A stretch of DNA of 64,000 nucleotides, taken from assembly GCA_910589415.1 (NCBI GenBank), contig OU342635.1, positions 1,302,001 to 1,366,000 of the forward strand. Direction: 5' to 3'. The notes beneath the pieces were generated by a model, which ran no database searches, was not told the DNA's origin, and saw only the letters and a program-made list of their open reading frames with translations. The stretch's first letter is position 1. Every line of letters starts with the position of its first letter. Of this stretch, positions 49,294 through 61,200 are shown piece after piece. Position numbers and translations under genes: made by a program. Source of the DNA: Malachius bipustulatus (Eukaryota; Arthropoda; Insecta; Coleoptera; Melyridae).

Positions 49294-52200
49294 ATGAAGA
49301 ACAAAACATTTAAAGTAGGAGATCAAGTTTTTGCCAAAGTCAAAGGATATCCAGCTTGGCCTGCTACAGTAAGATTTATAATAATTAATTGTTGATGCAT
49401 CTTGAAGTCCACTTGCACTACTTACTTTTACTTACAGGTAACTGGAAAAAAGGACAATGTTAATGGGAAAAGATACAATGTAAAGTTTTACGGAACAGAG
49501 GAAGTGTAAGTACATGTTTTTCAATTTCAAATTCCTCTCCATTGAGGCCAATAAAAAATGTCTCACTTTGATGTTCTGTTTACACTTAAGATCATTTATA
49601 ATATTATGGTCTGTAGGAGGGTAAAGGTGCTGTATCTCTACGGTTTTACCCCTACGCTGGCCTCCCTCCACTGTCTCTGCTTGCTACGCTCCGACACGTT
49701 CTCAGCGTTGCCATATGCAAGCCCTTCTCCTACGTTCTGCAGACAATCCTGCCCGCTTCCGCACGAGACCGTATAATAGTAGCTACCGGTTCCGTCAGGT
49801 CTTTGGTCAGGGTAGGTTTTTTTTTTCATTTTACGAACATTTGAAGGAAAAAAAACCTACCCTGACCAAAGACCTGACTTACTGCAGCAAATAAGTGTTT
49901 TAATATTATTTGTAACCAAAAATGACACTTTATGGCCGTAGGAGAACGGAGACACGGATTTCATGTGGCAACGCTGAGAGCCTGTCGGCTATGAGCAAGC
50001 AGAGAACGTGGAGGGGAGCCAGCATAGGGATAAAACCGTCGCGATAGAGCACCTTTACCCTTTAGGAGTAACATGGTGCTAGTGAAAGTCTGTAAACAGG
50101 TAACAAGGGAGATGTATGCTTTGCTATAACTGTAATCATCAGTCGAATGACCCATTATCTAATTGACGACTTCTGGAAAATTTTCCTTCCCTATTTAACA
50201 TTATGACCTGATTGCTGATCTTCACTACACTTCCCTCGGGATGAATTTCCCCACCCTCACTGTTAGTAGATACCTATATATCTTCGGTAATGTTGCTAAT
50301 CCTAAGGAAAATCACAAAAGAAAAATCCTAAACACCCTGAGTTCCCCTTCACTAGTCCCCCTCCACTAAGTCAGGTCATTGGTCAGGTTTGGTATATTTT
50401 TCCCTGAAATTTCAAGAAAATTAATGCAGAAAAGTAAAATATAGAAGATAAAGAAAAAGTCGTAAATTTTAAGGAAAAAAATCTAACCTGACTTAGTGGA
50501 GGGAAACTCAGGGTGTCAATCAGCAACCTTACCTATATCTTCATTATCGTCTTGACAAATCTTCAGTAGCACAGAATATTGTTGTCAAAACATGTCTGTT
50601 TCCAGGGATGGATAGGGATGGATTATTACTTTTTTCGCCCATAGGCAACTATATTATAGCGCACTCTCTCTCACTCAGTGGCTTATGTAAGGTTTTCACA
50701 TGTGGTCAACAAATTTTCCACAGGGTGATATGTGAAGGTGAGCAAAATAGCTCCGTGATTTTGGTACCCTGTTTTCCAAATAAAATTTTCTTGTAAATAT
50801 TGATGAGCAAACCTTGAAGCTTGATGGTTCATAATTGCATATGGTCCGTGGAATGAAAATAATTTCACGATGAAGGCACTTCCAGTTACTGGTTTTACCG
50901 GAAATAGCTACCATATTTGTTTTTTTTTCAATGGAATATGCCCCAATTTATTGAATTTACGAATTGCCTAAAAAAATCCAATGAGATTGGTTTTCACGGT
51001 TGCAGCTTAAATCGAATAGTTTATGAGTTATAAAGTGAAAATCGCAATTTTTCAACTTCAAAGCAGTGTGTAACGAGACGGCTCTAGAAATAGATTTACA
51101 TGTCCCTATCTTACTTTCCATGCTGCATCCAATTGTGTACTTTAAATTTTAATACAGGGTGTTGAAATATCTGACAATTTTCATTTAAATATAAACTACA
51201 TAATGGAATAGATACCCCTCATAAAAAGTTAAGATGGGGACATGTAAACCATTTTCTGATATCTTCAACTATGCTTTTTTTTAAAGAGGGAGCATCGGTC
51301 TTAACTGTGTAGGTAAGACATAGTCGCTCCACTCTGGTAATTTGGCTTCGAGAATGAACTCATACAGCCACATACACTTTTAATTCAACCATGATTGATG
51401 TACACGTTTTAATGTTGGAAAATTGTGATTTTCACTACTTGTTTATAACAATAGAGTAGAAGCTCGATTATCCGAAGTAATGTGGACCGGACCACATTTA
51501 TTTCCATTTATTTTCACGACCATCTTTTTCCGCTTTTAAAAATTTATTTATAAATCACGTAATTATGTTTACTTCCCTAAAGACGATTGCTTATTAGTAA
51601 CTGAAAATGAAAATCATAAAGAGAACAGTACCGTACTGAAGTGGAACTGTTATTCTTATTGGAAGTGAAGCAGGTAGGAAACAAATCAGCTTTTTAATGA
51701 GCAAGTTCTATCAGCTTGTCTGTGAAAAATATTTTTTTATTCCTGAGAAAATGCATACGATCTATGTATGAACAGTACATAAGTAGGTACATATAAAAAT
51801 TTCGGATAATGCGGAGTATTTGAAGGCACGCGTTTCTGATAATCGAGCTTCTACTGTAATAATTAGTTATTAGAATGTTCTTGTTGATGTGATTCATTGA
51901 CACTATAGGGTTGAAATTTGTTGATTGTTATAAAACGGTTCTCAATTACTGATATAGGTCAACTGAAGTTATGTTGGCTTATTGAATCGATGAACCTGAC
52001 ATTAATCTTGGAACTTGCCGACAAACTACTGTTGAGTCAGCGTGGCTTGTGCGATTGTTCCAAACAAAAATTAACCTGCAGCAAATGTTAATTAGTTTAC
52101 TATTAAAATTGAATACTGCATCCAGCAGGAGCAGACATCTCCCAATTAGATATTATGTATATTATGTATTACCTATTCTATGAGAAACAAATTGATTTTT

Positions 52201-55200
52201 CGTGATCTGGGGATCAGGATCGGTGGACATTTGACGAGTTTTATTCTATTATCGTCCTCAATAGTGTATTTTTCTTATTAAATATAAACTAATAGAGTAT
52301 GTTCCAAATAAAATAATGTATGTCATAAATTTCGGAGTCAGAATAATCCAAAGTTTATCTCACGATGGATCTGAGTGAAAACGTTTTGTTTTGATTCATT
52401 TTGATAATACTTTTTGACAATCAGGACGTGTTGTTCTACCTTGTAATGCTCCATGTTTACTAACTCCCATCAACTTTCGATCTGTCACGTCATAATCATG
52501 TGACATTATGACTGTCAAACATGGCACGCAATTCAAATCTTGCACTCTCATTGAAACACCCTTTACAACCAACAACTAACAAGATCAAAAATAGCACATT
52601 AGACATGTATAAGATATAATACTACCCAAGGCTTCATTAGTAATGGACCGAAGTTTCATTAAGCACAAAAATTGAAAAATTAATATCTGAGAAAATATTT
52701 TTTACATTTACGAAAAAATTTATTTCCTTGATGGGGACCCGGTTCCGGTCCTTGGTCCTGGGAGATTTTTTTTTCACTCGTACTTTTTTAGCGCGTACTA
52801 TTATGGTAAGGTACACAGAAAACACATTAGCAGTTGAAATTTAATTGAGAATAAATTTTGAATTAGTAAAAATGTGAGGGCCTTTATTCTGTGACTGATA
52901 CCTATATTTATTGTAATAATTGTTTGATTTGTTATCATTTCAGGGCATCACTTACGGCAGATCACTTATTCTATTACCTGAAGCACAAGCACAACTTCGC
53001 AAAGAACTCCAAGCATAAGAAGTTTAGAGAGAGCTTGGTTCAGATTGAAGAAGCAGTGACTAAAGCAGGCACCGATGGAAATGATAATGCAGATGATGAA
53101 CTTACAGACGTAAGATAATATGCAAATTTAATTATTTTTAGTACTAGGTTTTGGTCATGAGTTATTGGAATGTCGTCTGAATTCAACTATCTTGCAGATG
53201 ATTCGATTACAGTACTCGGTTATTGTAACGCAAACGAGTTATTGGCATCTTGTAATTTAAGCTTTTAACATCCAGTTTTATTGAGTGTCTAACAGTGGGT
53301 ATTAATTATAAAGGACCATTAAGTTAACGGACAGATTTCTGTGATATACAAGGTTTGTCCAAAAACATGAATCTTCCCAAAGGGTAAAGTACCGTTATTT
53401 TTGACAATATCAAAAATTGTTATTTTTAAAAGTTGATCAGGACTGCAAATAACATTCAAATGTGCAATTCATCAAGTATGTGTTTTATCAAAAAGATACG
53501 GTTTACCAGTAGTGCTTTAGTTTTTGTGCTTTTTTTTTTACTAACTGATATGGACTCATTGGGACAAAGTTGCGCTATTTTATGCTAATAAGAATCTGAA
53601 AAAAAAACAAGATATTTTCAGTGGTTGCTGAAATATTCTGAAAAAACTGAAAAATCAGAATTCCTTATTTTAGCCATATCTTTTTTGGTACAGTCATTGA
53701 AGGTGAAAATAGACTATTACCTTAGAATTCTTTGACCCTCCATCGATTTTCATGAAAATTTGCAATCAAGCTTATATTACCCTTAAATTCAAAAGTGACA
53801 TGAACTCAACTTGCGCTTTTTGGGGATTAAATCCACCCCTTTTGCAAAAGATTGAAAAAATGCAAATTAAAGCAATTCAATTGGTGAAAACTTTGTTTAG
53901 TTAAAACCAATAATATTCTGTAACATTTTGAAGCATAATTTATGATTTTCATCAATTTTTCATTCCTTATGTCGGTATTCATCAAACTTTAAAATATAAC
54001 TCTGGGGTCATATTTTGAATTTTCTGACAGCTGATTGGTCTAATGCTCAAACCCTACGAACGCTACGAATTTTAAACCAATAACATGTTCCAAAATATAA
54101 CCCCAGGGGTTATATTTATTGATGAATATGGGTCTGATAGGACCATTCCTTAAGCCGACAATCATGAAACAATTGTTTTTTGTCTTCCTGAAATATTATG
54201 AGGTAGTATTATATGATATTATGTTACGATCGTTTCTTTTCACATGTATTTTTTTAAATTATTTTTACATAAGAATACATATTATGTTCATGTTAGTTAT
54301 AAGATCGTAGATTTAATTCTTTTCCACTTATTCTTAACACTTATCAAAAGAGGAATTTCTAAGAAACATTTATTCAACAATTAAATTATCAAGGATAATT
54401 TACAATTTTTGTCCTCATAAAGATGAATACAAATTGTTGTAGGTGTCAACAGTATCGGTCGGCGATAAAGGGAATCGAAAAAGAAAACGATCATTAACTT
54501 TGACTGATACACCACCGACAAGTCATGGACGTCGAAGTAGCACAGCTGACAGTAAGTAGTTTTTTTTTTTCTAGATAGGAGATTCACTATGTGTGTGTGT
54601 GCAAGGGTGCGTGCGTGTGGGTGTGTGTGTATGTGTGTGAGTGTGTGAGAGTGTGTGTGTGTGTGTGCGCGCGCGCGCGCGCGTGTCCTCGATCACGTGG
54701 ATGGTTCTTTTCTGAATAGAGTCAAGTAATCTCAGAGTTTGTTTTGGAGCTGCGCTCCAAACATGTGATCAGTACTCCCAGGATTTGAGCCTTGTATAAG
54801 AGGAGAAGCTGTTGAGGTGTATAACATTTCTTCATGTGGAAGAGTTTTCCAAGGAAGCACTCTTTGCTAGACTTGCAACATGGTCATGCCAAGACATGTT
54901 CGCTCCGAGACTCACGCCAAGTAAACAAAGAGATGACGATGGAAGAAGAGAGTGTCCCGCCATCACCATATCTGGCTCCAAAATGTTGGCCTTTTTGGAG
55001 ATGTTGGGTTTTCCAATGTTAAATTGGACTTGGTTTCTATCGCCCCAAGCTAGAATTGATGAATATCAAGAAGAGGAGTGGTCCGAGATTAGAACCTTAT
55101 AAAAATCAGTTATGTGATTAGGTGTTAGAAAATTCTATGTGAAATCATAGCACAAGTCCTCTAAAATTTTCATTTTCCACATAGCAGATTTTGACTTGAC

Positions 55201-58200
55201 AGCGACGACATGTCAGTCGTACGTCAAAAGATGTCCCCCTTCAAACAAAAATTGACCTCTCTCGAGAATTTCGATTGTTGACTTAATTTCCAAGATGCCT
55301 CGGCATCTTTAAAAAAAATCACTCCATATTTTGCAAACTTCTCTCAATCCATCATAAAATACATTCACTTCTTCCTATTATTTTATTAATTTTTCTAAAT
55401 TAACTTTCAAATTATTTTAGGCCATACCGATGAGGATCTTATTGACAATCAAGGTGAAGCTGAAAAAAAATCCAAACAAGCGTAAGTTTTTTTTTAAATA
55501 TTATTCGTTGAAATGTTCAAAAATATGCGTTTACCACATTCTTGCAATTACAGGCTTTTGTCAAGCGAACCGGTGATTATCGATTCGGACACAGATACTG
55601 CTTCAGTGACTTTTGTGGCGGAAAAAAATGTAGACAAAAAGGAATATACGGAACCGAAATTGGTCTCTGAATTTGAACTCAAAGCCTGCATTGCTTATGT
55701 AAGTTGTGTTTTTTTTATCATTCTGGTTGATTAGTAGTAGTGATAGCTTCGTAATGCCAAGAATAGAACTTTTTAATTGCAGTCTTCAAATGAATGCCAA
55801 ATCTGTCAGTATTTGATACCCTTATAAATTAAGGCTGTATATTATACAGGGTGTTGATTTTCAAAGCGGGCCATAGGGGATTAGCATTGCGAAAGTGGTT
55901 TTTGAGGATTCCTGCTCGCCGTTTAAACTGACAGAAATGGTTTTGGTATCAAAATGAAGCTAAAATTATTGCGCATAACGCTTGACATCAGCAATTAATT
56001 TAATTTCACGTTGTTTTCTAAAATTCTTCAGTAAAATTTCAAGTAATGACTAAACAATAATGACGTTTCTACGTTTTGACAGTCCAATAATAAAACTTTA
56101 TAAGTCAGTAGGTAATAATAAAGTCTGGTTTTATTTAAAAATGGGTTATACAAACCAAGAAAGAGTCTTTATGGTGAAAACCTACTACAGTGTAGCCAGT
56201 TACAGGAGGGTTCGCGATTTATTTGCAGTGAATTTTTTTAATAGACCAATGTTTTATTATTGGATTGTCAAAACGTAGAAACGTCATTATTGTTTAGGCA
56301 AGGCATGCTATTTTGTGATTAAACATTAACAATTACTTGAATTTTTACTGAAGAATTTTAGAAAACAACGTGAAATTAAATTAATTTCTGATGTCGAGCG
56401 TTATGCGCAATAATTTTAGCTTCATTTTGATACCAAAACCATTTCTGTCAGTTTAAACGGCGAGCAGGAATCCTCAAAAATCACTTTCGCAATGCTAAAC
56501 CCCTATGGCCCGCTTTGAAAATCAACACCCTGTATATTGCATCATTACTTTCACCTACAGTTAGGTACTTTATGTACTTCATGTATGTAGGTACATACAT
56601 GATCCTGTAGTACTTGTGAAGCACTTCTGCAACACCCTCATAAGGCACATCAGTTATAAGACTACTAACTGAACTACTATAATGTATTTTTATTTGTATA
56701 GTCCAATAAAGTCTAAAAAGTCATACGTATCGATTAAGAATACACATCCTTTTGATAGTTCGATTTATTTTGTTTCATATACGTGGTTTTCATAGAAACC
56801 GTCCAGTTTGTCTAAACACTCCATCCCGCATAAATAAGTATACGTCAACATTGGTTTTGAATGAGAATTAAATGAACAGCACAAAGGATAGAGTGTCATT
56901 ACGTGAATACATTTTCTGTAGTTGTCAGTGACTCTCAAACTGACGTAAGCGGTTCAATTCATTGTTTGATTCCTTCAATAATTTACGCTCGTTCACAACT
57001 TGACAATTAACTGTTTGACATTTTCTGGTGAAATGAAAAATATTAATTCGGACGGTTAGTGTGACGTCACATCTGACTTTTTAAACTTAATCCCACTATA
57101 TACAAGTTCCATTCTTTATTTATGTTTATTAACATGTTTTCTCTATTTCTTGCAGGCTGAGTATATTCGATGTAAACCGGAAATATACAAAGGTAAGGTT
57201 CTTTTTTTATAATATGAACTTTACATACTGGGTACATAAATATTGTTTATTATTTCAATTATGTAACTTAATGATTTTCACTTTGAATAAAGGGTGTATC
57301 TTTAATAATGCGAAAAAAACTTAAGGCCGATTCTTTAAATTCAAATTTAAGGCAGATTTTTGAAATACAAGGTGTCAAGAAAACATAGTTTTTCAATTTT
57401 TTTTGAAGATATCTCAAGAACCACTTGACATACAGAACTGAGCTTTTGTACATGCCATATCATTGATATTAGCTACTTTAGCTACCTTTTTATTACCAAT
57501 TCAGGTTTTTTCATGTGCCATTTGCGGAGATCTGAGGAATAAGAGAATTTTTTTCCCTTTTTCATAGTAAATGGCTGTTTTTCTCAAAAACGGCTCACAT
57601 CGGCAATTATGACCAAGAGTACCTACCTTTTTTGTGTAGAAAATGTTGGCGATTAAAAATACTCTTTTTAAATGTCAATTTGCCCAGTGTCGTAGATATT
57701 ATGGACAAAAAAAAAACCACGCAACCCTAAAATCTCCGCCACTGGCATATGAACAAAAGTGATAAAATCTGTACAAAAACTGAGCTCTGTATCTTATGCG
57801 GTTCCCTAGTTATCTATAAAAAACTGGAAAAATATTTTTTTTTTACACGCTGTATCTTCAAAACGGTGCATTTGGGGACACACGTTAATGGTAAATTTTT
57901 TGTTTATTTTTGACCAAAGAATCTGCCTTTAGATTTTTTCGCAATATTAAAGACACACGCTGTATACTGTTAAGGCAAAAGGGCTAATAAGAAGAAATAT
58001 ATGTAAAGGAAAGATTAAGCCACTTTGGAAATATCCTGAGATGGATATGTAGCAATAGAAGTTCAGTGATGTAAATAATAGAAGCTAAATTCTCTACTGA
58101 ACCGATGACTTAATTTAATTATGTAGTATATATTTTAAGGTTCTCTTCAAATAACCTTATATCTAATAAAATAATAGGTTACTTTTAGGGATTTCAATTT

Positions 58201-61200
58201 GGAAAACCGGTAATCTGGCAGATCCGGCATCATTATACACTTACCAGATCCAGTGACTGGGTAGTTGCATATTTTGGCAAAATAACCGCGCTGTTGCATG
58301 AGTAGGTACTTTAAACGCGTTGTGTTGTGCGTGCGAGTCGTTTGACGCTGACTTGACTCACCCCGCGCCCCACCTCCCAACGGCGCCAAAGCTTGTCGCT
58401 ACATGCTCAGTTCAGTCAGTTTGCACTGGTCAGTTTTATTTCGCCCGAGTCAACAGATGAAAAATGTATGTTTTGTTTCGTCGCTGTTTCGTTCAAATGT
58501 GGAACTCAAATCTAAAGTAAATAGACATATTTTTCTTGGATTTAAATTAAAGCGAATTTTAAGGTTTTAAAACATGTCACTTTCGAAAGCGAGCCAGAAT
58601 GAGGGACAGTGAAATAACAGTATGGAATTACACATTTGAAAGCAAAGCATTGCATTGACCTAAGTTCTGAAAAAAGTAAATTAACACGACTCAACTTATC
58701 TCCTAAACCATCCATATCAGCTGATATCATTTCTGATGAAGTTATACCCAAGAAAAAGTCAATTTTGACAGTTATTTCAAGAAGGAAAACTCGATGGAAA
58801 AGATTATCTCCAGAACGGTCTGTAAAGATGGTGTGCCCCTCAGTTTATTTTGTACATCGCCAGATTTGAGATATTTGTTTTCGAAAAACGAATTTCAAAT
58901 TCCTAATTCACCAAACACTATAAGATCTACAGTTTCAAATTTTGTAAATACAGTTAAAGCCGACTTGATAATTCGGTTCAAATATCTTACGAAACAAGGA
59001 AGATTTTCCTTGAGTTTTGATGAATGGACTTCGCAAAAAAATCACGGATGTTTAAACCTAAATATACACCACAAAGAGAAACACTTTAATCTGGGCTTGA
59101 TTAGGATAATATGTGGTTCGTGCACTGTGGAACATACTATAAATCTAATAGAAAACCGCTTAACACGTTCACTGCTGCACATTTCAAGCTTCAACTTCAG
59201 TTGTGCTAACTAATATTTTTGTGAAAATTTTCATGCATAGTGTTTTTAAGTAGTAACTATTATTCAATAGAGATGATAAACCAATATTTTGTTTGCTCTT
59301 CCACGGTGCGGGTAGAGTAACTGTCTTCTGCTGGCTATTGCTAACCGAGATATTCCACATGAAAACAAGTGAGGAGGCTGACTCTTATAAGAGTCGGCCG
59401 CACACGTGTATATATAGACTTGACTCTTATAAGAGCCAGTAGCAGCGAACGTGTTAAAAAGCTTTGGACTTGATTCCGATACTGATATTACTGGCATGAG
59501 TACTGAAGGTGCAAGTGTCATGGTCAAAGTTGGTAAGCTAATGAAATGCTATTAGCAACTCTGCTATGCACATGGGTTACAATTAGCCGTGGTCTATATT
59601 TTATCTAAAAAGAGAGAAGAAGAAGAAGCAACAACGCCAACACCATCTAATAAATCAGATACAGATGAGGATGACGAAGATACAACAGATGATGCTTTAG
59701 ACGAACAAGGAGTTACTCTAATAATAACGGATCTGTCTAGGGTTGAAGTAATTCCTAGATACGGTGACATTCTTCAAAAAGTGCGAAAAGTGGTGAAACG
59801 GTTTAAAAGATCGCCCACTAAAAACAATATCTATCTGCAAAAGTACGTAAAAGAAGATAAGTGTAAAGAACTAAACCTTATTTTGGATCTCCGCACGCGT
59901 TGGAATAGTCTTTTGGCTATGATAGAAAGATTTTATAAACTGAAAGTGTGTATCAATAAAGCTTCAATAGTATAACGAGACACATTCGCGAACAATAATT
60001 ATTCCAGATACGTATTTGTTTGTTTACTTCCTCAATTTTTATGATGACTCAGCCATTCATAGAAATTACACTTTCGCGATAGTTCTAGTTATACGACAGG
60101 AATGACACATTGTAAGCCAATGTGACCAGTTCTACTAAATACCAGAATGGTTCCGCGTTCTACTGTTCGTTAACTATCTGACATTTCTAGACTCCACGGC
60201 CAGGGATGTAAAGGCGGAGCTGTCAACGCTCTAGCGGTCAGTCATATTCTGAATGCGAAAGCTGAAGTATCACAGAGTAATAGTAGCCGTAAATTGTGAA
60301 GTATGAAGTAGAAAATAGAAATGAAGTATAGACAAGTGGTGTAATATCTGTGTGTGGAAACAAGAGGACAGCTGATTATTTAGATTTAGAAGATTAGAGG
60401 GTATAAGTTTATACTTTGTATTTGAGTTAGAGAATGTGTGATACTCATAACAATAGATATAGCATCTGACATAAAATTTAGTAGTTTTGAATGGTCGAAA
60501 ATAAAAGGCTTGATTGACAGTTTGCAGCCATTTGAATTAGCTGTAGAGGCGTTATGCAGAAGGGATTCGACTTTACTAACTGCTGAAACAACACTGAAAT
60601 TTATTTTAGAGAAGAGGCTCCACATATGACATGACATGGTGTGAGCCCCCAAAGCACTACATGTGAGAAGAAGAACAACTGTAATAACAGGAATCTTGAT
60701 TTACTTACAGAATCCAAGGAAGTACCAAGAAGATTTAAACCTAGCAGATAATACATTTACAATGCCAAAGAAAAAAGACATGGGACTTATGACCCATTGG
60801 TGTCCAGTATTCAGTTGATTGTGTTCATCCCATCATCTCATTTGCATTATTGTTCTTCTCTTTCTGTGACCGAAACCCTTTATTCTTCAATTAATTTCAG
60901 CATTAGTATCCTTGAGTTTATATCCTGCGCTGAAGAGATTTTTTGCTATTCATTATTTTCACACTTTACTCTGGCTGTTGTTTATTAATGTAAGTGTCAT
61001 TATTTATATTTAGGGTAAAATTGAAATAAAATTGTCATCAATTCAGTTTGAAAGTTAAATAAAATAAATTGATTTTCTATTACTGTTGATGATGTTTAAA
61101 TTTCAAGTAACTACCAATAAAATTCTCATCCAAGGGGTTTGAGTTAAATCCTGAATTCCTGAATAGTCCGATTTATGGACCCATTAGCGTCAAGCATTGG

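Noticed and set aside
56060..56278. 72-codon plus-strand frame in the 55847-56532 element
   Set aside because: It falls in the centre of a snapback element, shows no domain, and is probably chance; the element is better explained as non-coding.
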